From: Geoalkalibacter halelectricus
GTDB lineage: Bacteria > Desulfobacterota > Desulfuromonadia > Desulfuromonadales > Geoalkalibacteraceae
Length of the DNA: 64,000 bases
Assembly (NCBI RefSeq): GCF_025263685.1
Contig: NZ_CP092109.1
Location: forward strand, 2,295,001 to 2,359,000
Direction: 5' to 3'
In this document: positions 1 through 8,183 of the stretch, in pieces
Position numbering within the stretch: position 1 is the stretch's first letter
Layout of the letters: the number at the start of each line of letters is the position of its first letter
The notes under the pieces: model-generated
Databases searched by the model: none
What the model saw: the letters and a program-made list of their open reading frames with translations, nothing else
Told to the model about the DNA's origin: nothing
Program-made: the position numbers and the translations under genes

Positions 1-1890
1 GCGGCCCCCCTGGCCTACCTGCTCTACCGCCGCCACCTGCGGCACAATCCCGCCGACTCCCACTGGCCGGGGCGCGACCGTCTGGTGTTGTCCTGCGGTC
101 ATGCCTCGATGCTGCTCTACGGAGCACTGCATTTGGCAGGCTACGACCTTTCACTGGAGGATCTGAAAAATTTTCGCCGCCTGAACAGCCCGACGGCGGG
201 TCATCCGGAATTCGGCAAGGCAGCGGGCGTCGAAACAACGACCGGACCCCTGGGTCAAGGGTTGGCGGTTGGGGTCGGGATGGCCATGGGCGCGAAATTT
301 CTTGCCGAGCAGGTCAGTGACGAGTTGTTCAATTACCGCGTCTACGTGCTTTGTTCGGACGGTGATTTGATGGAGGGCGTGACCGCCGAGGCGGCCTCCC
401 TGGCCGGACACCTGGGCCTCGGCAACCTGATCCTCATCTATCTGGACAACCGCATCACCATCGAGGGGTCTACGTCCCTGGCGTTCAGTGAGCAGGTGGC
501 GACGCGCTTTCTCGCCTACGATTGGCAGGTGCAGCAGGTCGAGGGCGAGAATCTTGGGGAAATCGAGACGGCCCTGGACGCGGCCAAGGCCGACCCGCGC
601 CCCTCGCTGATCATCACGCGCACCCACATCGCACCGGGCGCGCCGACCAAGCAGGACAGCGCCGAAGCGCACGGCGCTCCCCTGGGCGCCGCGGAACTGG
701 CGGCGACCAAGCAAGCCTATGGCCGGCATCCGGACAAAAGTTTCGAAATTCCCGACGAGGTGCGCGCGCACATGGCGCATTGCCGGGTGCGCGGCGCCCG
801 CCTGCAGGAACTCTGGGAAGAACAGCTGCGCCGCCTCGCGGACGATCCCCCGCCGGGGCTGCTCAACTGGCTGCGCAGCCGCGACGGCGGCCTGCCCGAG
901 GGCTGGGACCGCAACCTGCCGGAATTTAGTTGCACCGACGGCCCCCTGGCCACCCGCCAGGCGAGCGGCATCGTGCTCAACGCCCTGGCCGCGCGCCTGC
1001 CCCTGCTCTTGGGCGGATCGGCGGATCTGGCCCCCTCCACCAACACCCTGCTTAAGGGTGAACGTTCCTTTTCCCGCTCCGGCAGCGGCCGCAATCTGCA
1101 TTTCGGCGTGCGCGAGCACGCCATGGGCGCGATCCTCAACGGCCTGAGCCACACACCCGGGCTGATCGCCTACGGCGCCACCTTTTTGATTTTCTCCGAT
1201 TACATGCGCCCGCCCATGCGCCTGGCGGCTCTCATGGGTCTGGCGCCGATTTACGTCTTTACCCACGACTCCATCGCCCTGGGCGAGGACGGCCCCACCC
1301 ACCAACCCGTGGAACAGTTGCCGGGACTGCGCGCCCTGCCCCATCTGCACGTCATCCGACCCGCGGACGCCAACGAAACGGCCGAGGCCTGGCGGCTGGC
1401 CGTGGAACGCCGCGACGGCCCCACCGCCCTGATTCTCAGCCGCCAGGGGCTGCCGGTACTTGACCGCGAGCGTTATGCTCCCGCCGACGGGATTCGGCGC
1501 GGCGGCTACGTGCTGGCCGAGGAACAGGGAGAGTTGCGGGCCTTGCTCATCGCCACGGGCGCCGAGGTGCATGCGGCATTGGCGGCGCGCGAGCTGCTCG
1601 AGGCCGAAGGCCTGGGAACCCGGGTGGTTAACCTGGCGTGCTGGGAACTCTTCACCGCCCAGGCGCAAGGCTACCGCGAAGCAGTGCTGCCGAGCGCCTG
1701 CCGGGCGCGTGTAGCGATCGAGGCCGCCGCGACCCTGGGCTGGGAGCGCTGGGTGGGCGCCTGGGGTGAGGTCATCGGCATGCATGAGTTTGGCGCCAGC
1801 GCCCCCGGTGCTGAACTTTTAGCCCATTTCGGGTTTACCCCTCAGGCCATCGCTGCTAGGGTAAGGCACCTGTTGGCGAGACTGAACTAG
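1..1890 (+). CDS. tkt: Transketolase, 5' end cut by window edge
   Basis: Transketolase moves two-carbon ketol units between sugar phosphates in the pentose phosphate pathway, using thiamine diphosphate and Mg2+. The frame is open from base 1, so the gene starts outside the window. The 629 residues seen lack roughly the first 30 to 40 of a usual enzyme of about 660. Visible family motifs are [14 protein letters not shown], the thiamine/Mg-binding CSDGDLMEG, the central-domain GVREHAMG with its catalytic Glu, and [19 protein letters not shown], where the last His-Gln segment belongs to the active site. All three domains (pyrophosphate, pyrimidine, C-terminal) are present. The transporter gene follows 85 bases later on the same strand, but nothing shows a functional link. 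The identification is secure. Confidence 0.95.
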   Translation, partial: AAPLAYLLYRRHLRHNPADSHWPGRDRLVLSCGHASMLLYGALHLAGYDLSLEDLKNFRRLNSPTAGHPEFGKAAGVETTTGPLGQGLAVGVGMAMGAKFLAEQVSDELFNYRVYVLCSDGDLMEGVTAEAASLAGHLGLGNLILIYLDNRITIEGSTSLAFSEQVATRFLAYDWQVQQVEGENLGEIETALDAAKADPRPSLIITRTHIAPGAPTKQDSAEAHGAPLGAAELAATKQAYGRHPDKSFEIPDEVRAHMAHCRVRGARLQELWEEQLRRLADDPPPGLLNWLRSRDGGLPEGWDRNLPEFSCTDGPLATRQASGIVLNALAARLPLLLGGSADLAPSTNTLLKGERSFSRSGSGRNLHFGVREHAMGAILNGLSHTPGLIAYGATFLIFSDYMRPPMRLAALMGLAPIYVFTHDSIALGEDGPTHQPVEQLPGLRALPHLHVIRPADANETAEAWRLAVERRDGPTALILSRQGLPVLDRERYAPADGIRRGGYVLAEEQGELRALLIATGAEVHAALAARELLEAEGLGTRVVNLACWELFTAQAQGYREAVLPSACRARVAIEAAATLGWERWVGAWGEVIGMHEFGASAPGAELLAHFGFTPQAIAARVRHLLARLN

Positions 1891-1975
1891 CCGGTCCACG
1901 GCCACAGCCGTTCCAGGGGCCGGCCCTGAACCTAAAGGCCCCGGGGAAAAATGTCCCGGGATCAAGGAGAAGAGC

Positions 1976-3967
1976 ATGGCAAAAAAGGAGGAGAACCCGC
2001 ACGCCGGCGCACCACGCATTCAGATCAACCCGCCGGTTTTTTTCATTTCCAGCATCCTCGCCCTGATTTTCGTGTTTTTCGCCGTCATCGCCCCGGAAAC
2101 GGCCGGCGCCCTGTTCGGTGAAATCCAGGCCTGGGTGACCCACTCCGCGGGGTGGTTCTACGTGCTTGCCGTGGCCGGTTTTCTGGTGTTCGTGGTGTTG
2201 CTCGCCGTCTCCGACTACGGCCGCATCAAGCTCGGTCCCGACCACAGCCTGCCCGATTACAGCTACACTTCCTGGTTCGCCATGCTGTTCTCGGCGGGCA
2301 TGGGCATCGGGCTGATGTTTTTCGGCGTGGCCGAACCGGTCATGCACTACGTCAGCCCGCCCGTCGGCGAGGGTGAAACCGTGGCGGCGGCGCGCGAGGC
2401 CATGAAGATCACCTTCTTTCACTGGGGCATCCATGCCTGGGCCATCTACGCCGTGGTCGCCCTGTCCCTGGCCTACTTCGCCTTTCGCCACGACCTGCCC
2501 CTGACCATCCGCTCCTCCCTCTATCCTCTCATCGGCGAGCGCATCCACGGTCCCCTGGGCCACGCGGTGGATATTTTCGCGGTGCTCGGCACCATCTTCG
2601 GGGTGGCAACTTCACTGGGCTTCGGGGTCATCCAGGTCAACTCGGGCCTCAACTATCTGTTCGGGGTGCCCAGCACCATCGGCGTGCAGATCCTGCTCAT
2701 CGCGGTGATCACCGCCATCGCAACCCTCTCCGTCGGCCTGGGACTCGATGCCGGCATCCGGCGTATTTCCGAACTCAACATGATCCTCGCGGTGATTCTC
2801 GTGAGTTTCGTGCTGGTGACCGGACCGACCATCTTTCTGCTGCAGACCCTGGTGCAGAACACCGGCGAGTATCTCTCCAGCCTGTTCCGCATGACCTTCA
2901 ACCTCTACGCCTACGAACCGACCACCTGGATCGGCGGCTGGACCCTGTTCTACTGGGGCTGGTGGATCGCCTGGTCACCCTTCGTGGGCATGTTCATCGC
3001 CCGTGTTTCACGGGGCCGCACCATCCGCGAATTCGTTATCGGCGTGCTTATGGTGCCGGTGGGCTTCACCTTCATGTGGATGACCTTTTTCGGCGACACC
3101 GCCATCCACATGATCCTCATGCAGGGCATCACCGAGTTGGCCGACGCCGTGGCGGCGGATACTTCAGTGGCGCTTTTCCAGTTTTTCGAGCATCTGCCCT
3201 TCTCCGGCGTCATGTCCCTGCTGGCCACGCTGCTGGTCATCACCTTCTTCGTCACCTCCTCGGACTCGGGCTCGCTGGTGGTCGACATGCTCACCTCCGG
3301 CGGCAAGGAAGAATCCCCCACCTGGCAGCGCATCTTCTGGGCGGTGGTCGAGGGCATCGTCGCCGCCGCGCTGCTGCTGGCCGGCGGCCTGGGCGCCCTG
3401 CAGACCGCCACCATCGCCAGCGCCCTGCCCTTTACGGTGATCATGGTCCTGATGTGCTGGGGCATGCTGCGCGCCCTGCGCATCGAGGCCTTCAAGCGCA
3501 TGAGCCTGCGCGAGGCGCGGGTGACCCCGCGCGGTCCGCACGCCGCCATGAACTGGCAACGCCGGGTGCGCTCCATGATCTATCATCCCAAGCGACGCGA
3601 AGTGGTGCGCTATATCAAGGAGGTGGTCACGCCGGCCTTAACCGAGGTGGCCGAGGAGTTGCGCAAGCAGAACCTCGATGCGCGTATCGGCGCGGATGAC
3701 AACGATCAGGTCTGGGTCGAGGTCCGGCACGGTGAGGAGATCGATTTTTACTACTCCGTGCATCCCCAGCCCTACGAGCCGCCGACCTTCGTTATGCGCG
3801 ACACCAAGCCGGAGCGACTGGAAGAGCTGAAATACTACCGCGCCGAGGTGCATCTGAGTGAGGGCGGGCAGGACTACGACATCATGGGCTGGAGCAAGAG
3901 CGATGTGATCAACGACGTGCTTGATCAATACGAGCGGCACATGCATTTTCTCTCCAGCGTGCGCTGA
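1976..3967 (+). CDS. BCCT-family betaine/choline/carnitine transporter
   Basis: This is a secondary transporter of the betaine-choline-carnitine family, which imports quaternary-ammonium osmoprotectants with Na+ or H+. It has 663 residues with about 12 hydrophobic helices between residues 20 and 500. The Gly-rich stretch FSAGMGIGLMFFGVAEP and the Trp-rich family signature FYWGWWIAWSPFVGMFIAR near residue 325 are both intact. The start is chosen because AAGGAG lies seven bases before the ATG. About 150 charged residues follow the last helix and form a long cytosolic tail like those of osmosensing members such as BetP and BetT. The substrate (glycine betaine or choline) cannot be fixed from sequence. 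It is followed at once by a strong hairpin, so it is probably the last gene of its transcript. Confidence 0.92.
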   Translation: MAKKEENPHAGAPRIQINPPVFFISSILALIFVFFAVIAPETAGALFGEIQAWVTHSAGWFYVLAVAGFLVFVVLLAVSDYGRIKLGPDHSLPDYSYTSWFAMLFSAGMGIGLMFFGVAEPVMHYVSPPVGEGETVAAAREAMKITFFHWGIHAWAIYAVVALSLAYFAFRHDLPLTIRSSLYPLIGERIHGPLGHAVDIFAVLGTIFGVATSLGFGVIQVNSGLNYLFGVPSTIGVQILLIAVITAIATLSVGLGLDAGIRRISELNMILAVILVSFVLVTGPTIFLLQTLVQNTGEYLSSLFRMTFNLYAYEPTTWIGGWTLFYWGWWIAWSPFVGMFIARVSRGRTIREFVIGVLMVPVGFTFMWMTFFGDTAIHMILMQGITELADAVAADTSVALFQFFEHLPFSGVMSLLATLLVITFFVTSSDSGSLVVDMLTSGGKEESPTWQRIFWAVVEGIVAAALLLAGGLGALQTATIASALPFTVIMVLMCWGMLRALRIEAFKRMSLREARVTPRGPHAAMNWQRRVRSMIYHPKRREVVRYIKEVVTPALTEVAEELRKQNLDARIGADDNDQVWVEVRHGEEIDFYYSVHPQPYEPPTFVMRDTKPERLEELKYYRAEVHLSEGGQDYDIMGWSKSDVINDVLDQYERHMHFLSSVR

Positions 3968-3970
3968 GGA

Positions 3971-4009
3971 CAAACGTCCCCGTTCTCGTTCTGGGAACGG
4001 GGACGTTTG
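3971..4009 (+). terminator. Strong hairpin after the BCCT gene
   Basis: A perfect 15-bp stem (CAAACGTCCCCGTTC paired with its complement) closes a 9-base loop four bases after the stop codon. There is no long T-run, so it may act as a bidirectional or weakly Rho-independent terminator, or be an extragenic palindrome. Confidence 0.6.
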
Positions 4010-4010
4010 C

Positions 4011-4327
4011 AATTGAATTTTAGTTGGTTGATTCAGGTAGCGGAGAGTATGACAATCATAAAAAGTTCATCTCTTGACAGCATCTTTTTATTGTTATAGG
4101 GTTCCCCATTGTCTTGAACTAATCCCTTTGATTACGCCTATTTCACGCAAACATCATCTTCCCGCACCGGGCAAGGTTCAGCATCAGAATCCGTTCTGCC
4201 TCCCTTTGTTCATAGGATCTGAGGCTGTATTCTTCAACCCTGACTTCGTTGTCCCTGTTGGAGGCTTTCATGGCTTACCGTCGGATTTTTTTTGTCCGCC
4301 GGAGCCTCCAACTCCTTGATATTTTTT
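4011..4327. other. Non-coding stretch with no recognisable gene
   Basis: No credible coding region was found. GC content is visibly lower than in the neighbouring genes. It contains an orphan promoter-like pair (TTGACA at 4074, TAGGGT 17 bases later) and a perfect 9-bp inverted repeat, gttggaggc (4257-4265) and gcctccaac (4304-4312). It borders the IS end at 4328 and is probably decayed mobile DNA. Confidence 0.4.
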
Positions 4328-4469
4328 GGCTCTTCGCTGTTTCAAGTGGGTTGAGGGAATTTGAGCTTGCCGGCAATGAGGTACGCCATGGCAATCAGGT
4401 TGTCGGGATTGCGATAGCCTCTTGCCTTGGCTTTGGCCTGTTCCCCGGCTCTCATAACCTCAACTTCTC
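4328..4469 (-). mobile_element. ISL3-family insertion sequence remnant: terminal repeat and transposase C-terminus
   Basis: Read on the minus strand the segment encodes a transposase tail (AKAKARGYRNPDNLIAMAYL, then IAGKL and a stop at 4342-4344). This resembles the end of ISL3-family transposases (ARGYRN...LI..IYL..GKL). Fourteen bases beyond the stop, at 4328, the plus strand begins GGCTCTTCGC, which matches the usual start of ISL3 terminal inverted repeats. One IS end is therefore preserved, and the rest is gone at about 4469, where group II intron sequence begins. The family is assigned from memory of the motif. Confidence 0.65.
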
Positions 4470-4548
4470 GAACCGCCCGGTGCGGACCCGCATGCCGGGT
4501 GGTGTGGGAGGGGAGCGGTCAGAGAGCCTGACCGCCCCCTATCCCGAT
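4470..4548 (+). mobile_element. Group II intron 3' end (domains V and VI), remnant
   Basis: The segment folds like the ribozyme end of a bacterial group II intron. Domain V (4470-4506) pairs CCGCCCGG-TGCG with CGCA-TG-CCGGGTGG around a GACC-type loop, leaving the characteristic two-base bulge on the 3' strand. Domain VI (4507-4548) is a GGTCAG/CTGACC stem on a longer helix ending in CCCCTATCCCGAT, with an unpaired A suited to be the branch point. The 5' domains and the reverse transcriptase are absent, so it cannot move by itself. It directly abuts the IS tail. Confidence 0.65.
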
Positions 4549-4621
4549 TTGTCGCTATCTTTTGCACAGATCCCGGGGCCGCAGTTTTCCAGTGCCTGAT
4601 AATAGGGACCATTAAATTCCA

Positions 4622-4650
4622 TTGCTCACAGAATCGATTTTTGATAGTAT
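4622..4650 (+). promoter_or_regulatory. Candidate promoter of the toxin-antitoxin pair
   Basis: TTGCTC and TAGTAT are spaced 17 bases apart, 32 bases upstream of the antitoxin start. The following TGTATCGCAAATGCAACGCA could hold the autoregulatory operator that such antitoxins usually bind. It is a weak match to the sigma-70 consensus. Confidence 0.35.
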
Positions 4651-4681
4651 GTATCGCAAATGCAACGCAAGGAGGTTCGTG

Positions 4682-4963
4682 ATGAAATCAGCAACAATTC
4701 CTTCTCTGCGGGTTGAACCCGAACTTCGCCAAGCCGCTGAAAGCGTATTGCGTGAAGGAGAAACCTTGTCCAGTTTTATGGAAGAGGCATTGCGGTCTGG
4801 TATCCAGAACCGGAGAATCCAGCGAGAATTTATTGCTCGTGGTTTGGCCGCAAGGGACGAGTCTCGACGGACTGGGGAATATTATTCGGCAGAAGATGTC
4901 TTCAATGAACTGAGAGGGATGCTTGCTCAGGCAGAGGCAAAGAGCAGAGGCAAAGAGGAATAA
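4682..4963 (+). CDS. Antitoxin of a ParE-type toxin-antitoxin pair
   Basis: A small, highly charged protein of 93 residues. Its N-terminus (MKSATIPSLRVEPELRQAAE) looks like the DNA-binding strand and helix of YlcI/ribbon-helix-helix-type antitoxins, followed by a helical tail rich in Glu, Arg and Ala that would wrap the toxin. The start is set by AAGGAGG seven bases upstream; an in-frame upstream ATG at 4622 lies in the promoter and is not used here. The stop is immediately followed by the toxin start, the usual tight antitoxin-toxin order. It should neutralise the toxin and repress the operon. Codon use is less GC-biased than in the flanking core genes, as expected of acquired DNA. The exact antitoxin family is uncertain. 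Confidence 0.75.
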   Translation: MKSATIPSLRVEPELRQAAESVLREGETLSSFMEEALRSGIQNRRIQREFIARGLAARDESRRTGEYYSAEDVFNELRGMLAQAEAKSRGKEE

Positions 4964-5263
4964 GTGAATTATCGGATTCGCTATACACGAGCAGCTAAGG
5001 ACGATCTTGTTCGGCTCTATGGTTTCCTTGTTGAACGGGACGTTGATGCTGCACGTAAAGCCCTAGATTCCATTCAGAAGGGCATAGAATTTCTACAGGA
5101 ATTCCCCTTCACCTGCCGGAAGGCAACGCCCGAAGATCCTCTGTTGCGCGAAATGATCATTTCTTTTGGTGCAATGGGGTATGTCGTTCTTTTCGAAATT
5201 GAGAACAGTAAGACCGTAACCATTTTAGCGGTTCGGCACCAGCGCGAGGAGGACTATCACTAA
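4964..5263 (+). CDS. ParE/RelE-superfamily toxin
   Basis: A protein of 99 residues with the ParE/RelE fold pattern: an N-terminal strand (YRIRYTRAAKDDL), two helices (residues about 12-45), the family segment EFPFTCRKA near residue 46, then REMIISFGAMGYVVLFEI and the closing VTILAVRHQREEDYH. It starts with GTG directly after the antitoxin stop codon, with GAGG of the preceding gene as ribosome site, so the two are translationally coupled. ParE members poison gyrase and RelE members cut mRNA on the ribosome. The Arg-His end resembles both, so the target is not decided. The pair appears intact although everything around it is broken. Confidence 0.8.
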   Translation: MNYRIRYTRAAKDDLVRLYGFLVERDVDAARKALDSIQKGIEFLQEFPFTCRKATPEDPLLREMIISFGAMGYVVLFEIENSKTVTILAVRHQREEDYH

Positions 5264-5572
5264 CCCCTAGGAAAATTGACCGGTTCGATAATGCACCCCC
5301 TGCCATACACAAGAACGCCCTCGGTCACCAAATCTTGTCGCTATTTTTTTTGCACGGCTCTGGCTGCAGTGGTTTTCCCCCTGCCCGACATTGGAGGGTC
5401 AGCAAGACGGTATCCTTTCGAGCCCTTTTTCGCCATCGACTTGACTCGGAACGACTTATCGGACGGCCTTTCCCTTGACGGCTCTGGCCGGTCGGAAAAG
5501 ATTGGCTTTATCTAATTCTGGTTGGGTTTTCATCGGGTGGCCAAAAAATAAATCCGTCCCCTTTTTCCTTCC
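5264..5572. other. Gene-free remnant DNA between the toxin and the bacterioferritin tail
   Basis: Apart from the short minus-strand frame and the imperfect direct repeat with 4551-4570, no gene is seen. The end of the stretch (AAATCCGTCCCC plus a pyrimidine run) is followed abruptly by coding-like sequence, which marks a recombination or deletion junction near 5570. Confidence 0.4.
5341..5436 (-). other. 31-codon open frame of unknown status in the remnant region
   Basis: On the minus strand an ATG opens 31 codons (MAKKGSKGYRL...GRGKTTAARAVQKK) ending at TAG. The last 15 codons resemble a frame at 4551-4595 on the same strand (SGTGKLRPRDLCKR and stop). The plus-strand sequence is shared too (ttgtcgctatcttttgcac against ttgtcgctattttttttgcac). 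This may be the tail of an old mobile-element gene present twice. No good ribosome site is seen, and the product is not recognised. Confidence 0.2.
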
Positions 5573-5764
5573 AGTGCGTGCAGCACCAATGCGGATTCCG
5601 TCTCGAAAAAGCTGTTCGAGCAACTGGTGATCGACGAGGAACGCCACTACGACCAGTACGATAACGAGGTCGACAACCTGGATCGCTTCGGCAAGGAATA
5701 TCTCGCCCTGCAGTCGACCGAACGCGGCAGGGCACGCGCAAAGGGTGGTCCGGGCGCCGATTAG
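5573..5764 (+). pseudogene. bfr: Bacterioferritin/ferritin-like protein, C-terminal fragment
   Basis: The frame reads ADSVSKKLFEQLVIDEERHY, then DQYDNEVDNLDRFGKEYLAL and a short basic tail to a stop. This is the last helix region of a ferritin-like diiron protein, with the conserved EExH iron ligands. The N-terminal two thirds, including a start codon and the other iron ligands, are missing: upstream of about 5573 the reading frame continues into unrelated low-complexity sequence. It is followed by a good terminator, the natural end of the former gene. A bacterioferritin-type protein is the best reading, and a Dps- or rubrerythrin-like origin cannot be fully excluded. Confidence 0.65.
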
Positions 5765-5792
5765 GCGAGCCATAGCTAGATCTGGCATGCAG

Positions 5793-5829
5793 ACGGCTTA
5801 ACGGATCATCCCCTTAAGCCGTTTTTTTT
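5793..5829 (+). terminator. Rho-independent terminator after the ferritin fragment
   Basis: A 9-bp stem (ACGGCTTAA with TTAAGCCGT) closes a 12-base loop and runs into eight T residues. It is the textbook form and was presumably the terminator of the intact bacterioferritin gene. Confidence 0.85.
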
Positions 5830-5853
5830 CAGACACTCCGAGCCCGAAAACCC

Positions 5854-5964
5854 ATGAAGACCGATTCCCTTCTGTTCGCCTTTGGGCCGTCCTTTCTGGC
5901 CGGGCTTGCCACGGACATCGGCAGTTCGTTGTCCTTTTTTACCCGCCGCCCCATTTTGAGGTAA
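5854..5964 (+). pseudogene. zupT: Zinc transporter ZupT, N-terminal fragment
   Basis: The 36 codons (MKTDSLLFAFGPSFLAGLAT, then DIGSSLSFFTRR and a quick stop) match the first transmembrane helix of ZIP-family ZupT proteins, whose usual start is similar to LAFGLSFLAGLATGIGS.LAFF.RR. A full ZupT has about 260 residues; here the frame stops six codons after the helix and the sequence that follows is unrelated. The canonical Gly after LAT is Asp. It is a truncated relic, in the same orientation as the ferritin tail 89 bases upstream, so the two may have been neighbours in an ancestral metal locus. Confidence 0.6.
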
Positions 5965-6037
5965 GGGGTGTGTAGTCAGATATAGAATAAAACAGTGATG
6001 TTTGAATTTCGGAGAGGTAACCCAGCTATCGGTTGTA

Positions 6038-7753
6038 TTACACCGAGTACAACGGCTCGGGAGATCCAAGATGGTACCCCTGTCCGTAATCCACCCCGAT
6101 TTTCAGGAGCTGTGCCCTGACCGGTTCCGATTCGATGAACTCCGCGATCGTCTGGATTCCCGCGACATGGGCGACGCGGTGGATGGCCTCGACGAAAGCG
6201 CAGTCCATGGGGTCGCTGAGGATGTTCTGAACAAAAGCTCCATCGATCTTGAGATAATTCACCGGTAGCATCTTCAGATAGGGAAAAGAACTCAGGCCGC
6301 TGCCGAAATCGTCCAGGGCGAAGCGGCAGCCTTCTGCGCGGATATCCTTGATGAACTCGGTGGCTCGTCCGAGGTGCGTGATGGCCGCCGTCTCAGTGAT
6401 CTCGAAACAGAGACGTTGCGGTGGAATCCTGTACTGCCGCAGTTTCTCTCGCAGATAATCGAAAAAGGCGGCGTCGCTGAGACTACTTCCCGAGAGATTG
6501 ATGAAACAGGTTTCCTCGGCCAGCGAGACATTATTCCGGTTCCGCGCCAGATGGGAGAGGACGGCATCGATGACCCAGCGGTCTACTGCGGGCATGATAT
6601 TGTAACGTTCCGCAGCCGGAATGAAGGCTCCGGGACTGATCAGGCTCCCGTCGGCGTGTCGCATCCGAAGGAGAAATTCACGGTGAACTTGGCCTTGCCC
6701 CGGGTTCAAAGGAGCCAGGGGCAATATTGGCTGGCTGAAGAGAACGAAACGCTCCTCGCGCAGAGCCTGGGTCACCTCGCCCGCCCATTCCATCTCGTTG
6801 CGCCGGCGGGCCAGCTCGGAATCGCCATCGCTGTAAACGTGGATGCGATTGCGACCTTCGTCCTTTGCCACGTAGCAGGACATGTCGGCGGCGCTGAGCA
6901 CTTCACGTGGGCTGCCGCTCCCGGCCGTGATGGGGACCAGTCCTATGCTTCCCCCCACGGAGAAAACTTTCCCCCGCCAGGCAAAGTGAAACTGGTTCAG
7001 GCTCTTGAGAAGGTTCTCTGCCATCTGCAGGGCATGGTCGAGCTGGCAACCCTCGAGTAGCAGGCCGAATTCATCTCCTCCCAATCGGGCGAGAGTATCA
7101 CTCTCCCGGATGCGGCTTTTGAGAACCTGCCCAAGCTGCCGCAGCAGTTCATCCCCTGCTTCGTGGCCCGAGGTATCGTTGATGATTTTGAACTGATCGA
7201 GATCCAGGTAAAGAAGAGCATGCACCGTTTCACGCTCACGGGCGCTTTCCAGGGCCTCCCGCAGGCGCCTCTCGAACTCATAACGGTTGGCCAGCCCCGT
7301 GAGCGCATCATGCACCGCCATGTGCCGAATGGTGGCTTCTGTCTGGCGACGGAGGCGGCGCGAAGCGGCCTCCTGCAGTTCACGCTCCACAGCGGGAACC
7401 AATCGCATCAAATTCTCTTTCATGATGTAGTCCTGGGCACCGGAACGCATGGCATCGACGGCAAGCTCTTCGCCGATACTACCGGAGACGATGATTACCG
7501 GGGTATCTGGAAGATGCGCCTTGGCCAACCCAAGTGCCTCCCGGGAGTTGAACCCCGGCAGGCAATGATCGGTGATCACCAGATCCCAGGCGTTCTGACG
7601 CAACGCCCTTTCCATCCCCTCGATGCTGTCGACCAGCACATGTTCGGTCTCGAATCCCCCTTTTTTCAACGTGCGCAGCAACAATAGTGCATCGTCCTCA
7701 CAATCTTCCACCATCAGAACGCGCAGCGGCTTTCTCGCGCCGGACTCACTCAT
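6038..7753 (-). CDS. Response regulator with GGDEF and EAL domains (c-di-GMP turnover)
   Basis: A cytosolic protein of 571 residues: receiver domain (1-130, phosphoacceptor Asp62 in VITDHCLPG), GGDEF (about 165-330, intact RLGGDEFGLL) and EAL (about 345-571). The EAL core is largely complete: EFLLRM, INLSGSSLS, FEITET, LDDFGSG, LKIDG and the closing QGYHLGSPEPL. It could therefore both make and break cyclic di-GMP, and a working dual enzyme cannot be told from a one-sided one by sequence. Its ATG overlaps the stop of the single receiver gene by eight bases, so it is the last gene of the binding protein-kinase-receiver operon and is probably the output. Confidence 0.9.
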   Translation of the reverse strand: MSESGARKPLRVLMVEDCEDDALLLLRTLKKGGFETEHVLVDSIEGMERALRQNAWDLVITDHCLPGFNSREALGLAKAHLPDTPVIIVSGSIGEELAVDAMRSGAQDYIMKENLMRLVPAVERELQEAASRRLRRQTEATIRHMAVHDALTGLANRYEFERRLREALESARERETVHALLYLDLDQFKIINDTSGHEAGDELLRQLGQVLKSRIRESDTLARLGGDEFGLLLEGCQLDHALQMAENLLKSLNQFHFAWRGKVFSVGGSIGLVPITAGSGSPREVLSAADMSCYVAKDEGRNRIHVYSDGDSELARRRNEMEWAGEVTQALREERFVLFSQPILPLAPLNPGQGQVHREFLLRMRHADGSLISPGAFIPAAERYNIMPAVDRWVIDAVLSHLARNRNNVSLAEETCFINLSGSSLSDAAFFDYLREKLRQYRIPPQRLCFEITETAAITHLGRATEFIKDIRAEGCRFALDDFGSGLSSFPYLKMLPVNYLKIDGAFVQNILSDPMDCAFVEAIHRVAHVAGIQTIAEFIESEPVRAQLLKIGVDYGQGYHLGSPEPLYSV

Positions 7754-8183
7754 AAGGCACCTTGTTCAAGATCAGCCAGTACATGCCGAGTTGTCGCACA
7801 GCCTCGATGAACGATTGAAAATCCACTGGTTTCTGGATATAACTGTTGACTCCCTGATCGTAACAGGCAGCAATGTCCCGCTGCTCGCTGGAGGTGGTGA
7901 GCGCGACAACCGGCAGAAATCGGGTACGCTCGCACGCGCGGATTCGTCGCAATACTTCTATACCGTCTACTTTGGGCAGATTGAGGTCAAGCATCACCAG
8001 CAACGGCAGGACGAAGGGGTCACGGCCAGCGTGAACGCCTTCACCAAAGAGCCAGTCGAGAGCTTCGGCTCCGTCCCGGGCCACGACCACCTCGTTGGCA
8101 ATATTGTTTTTCTTCATGGCTCGAAGTGTGAGTGCGATGTCGTCCGGGTTGTCCTCGACCAGAAGAATGATCTTGTCGCTCAT
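7746..8183 (-). CDS. Single-domain response regulator (Rcp1/CheY-like)
   Basis: A stand-alone receiver of 145 residues with no output domain. The acidic pair ED-DD (residues 10-15), phosphoacceptor Asp66 in VMLDLNLPKVDG, switch Thr in ALTTSSEQ and Lys in SYIQKPVDF are all present. The insertion LFGEGVHAGRDP before the Asp strand and the LNLPK motif are typical of Rcp1-like regulators paired with phytochrome-style kinases. It overlaps the kinase gene by four bases (ATGA) and the GGDEF-EAL gene by eight, so the three should be translated together. It may pass phosphate from the kinase or compete with the receiver of the GGDEF-EAL protein. Confidence 0.92.
   Translation of the reverse strand: MSDKIILLVEDNPDDIALTLRAMKKNNIANEVVVARDGAEALDWLFGEGVHAGRDPFVLPLLVMLDLNLPKVDGIEVLRRIRACERTRFLPVVALTTSSEQRDIAACYDQGVNSYIQKPVDFQSFIEAVRQLGMYWLILNKVPYE

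Noticed and set aside
151-1785. 544-codon open frame on the minus strand inside transketolase
   Set aside because: The plus strand encodes a complete conserved enzyme; the antisense frame is a GC-rich shadow with no recognisable motif.
4257-4312. Inverted repeat that resembled an integron attC site
   Set aside because: The arms are GTT...AAC in the wrong order for the R'/R'' boxes, and no integrase or cassette array is near.
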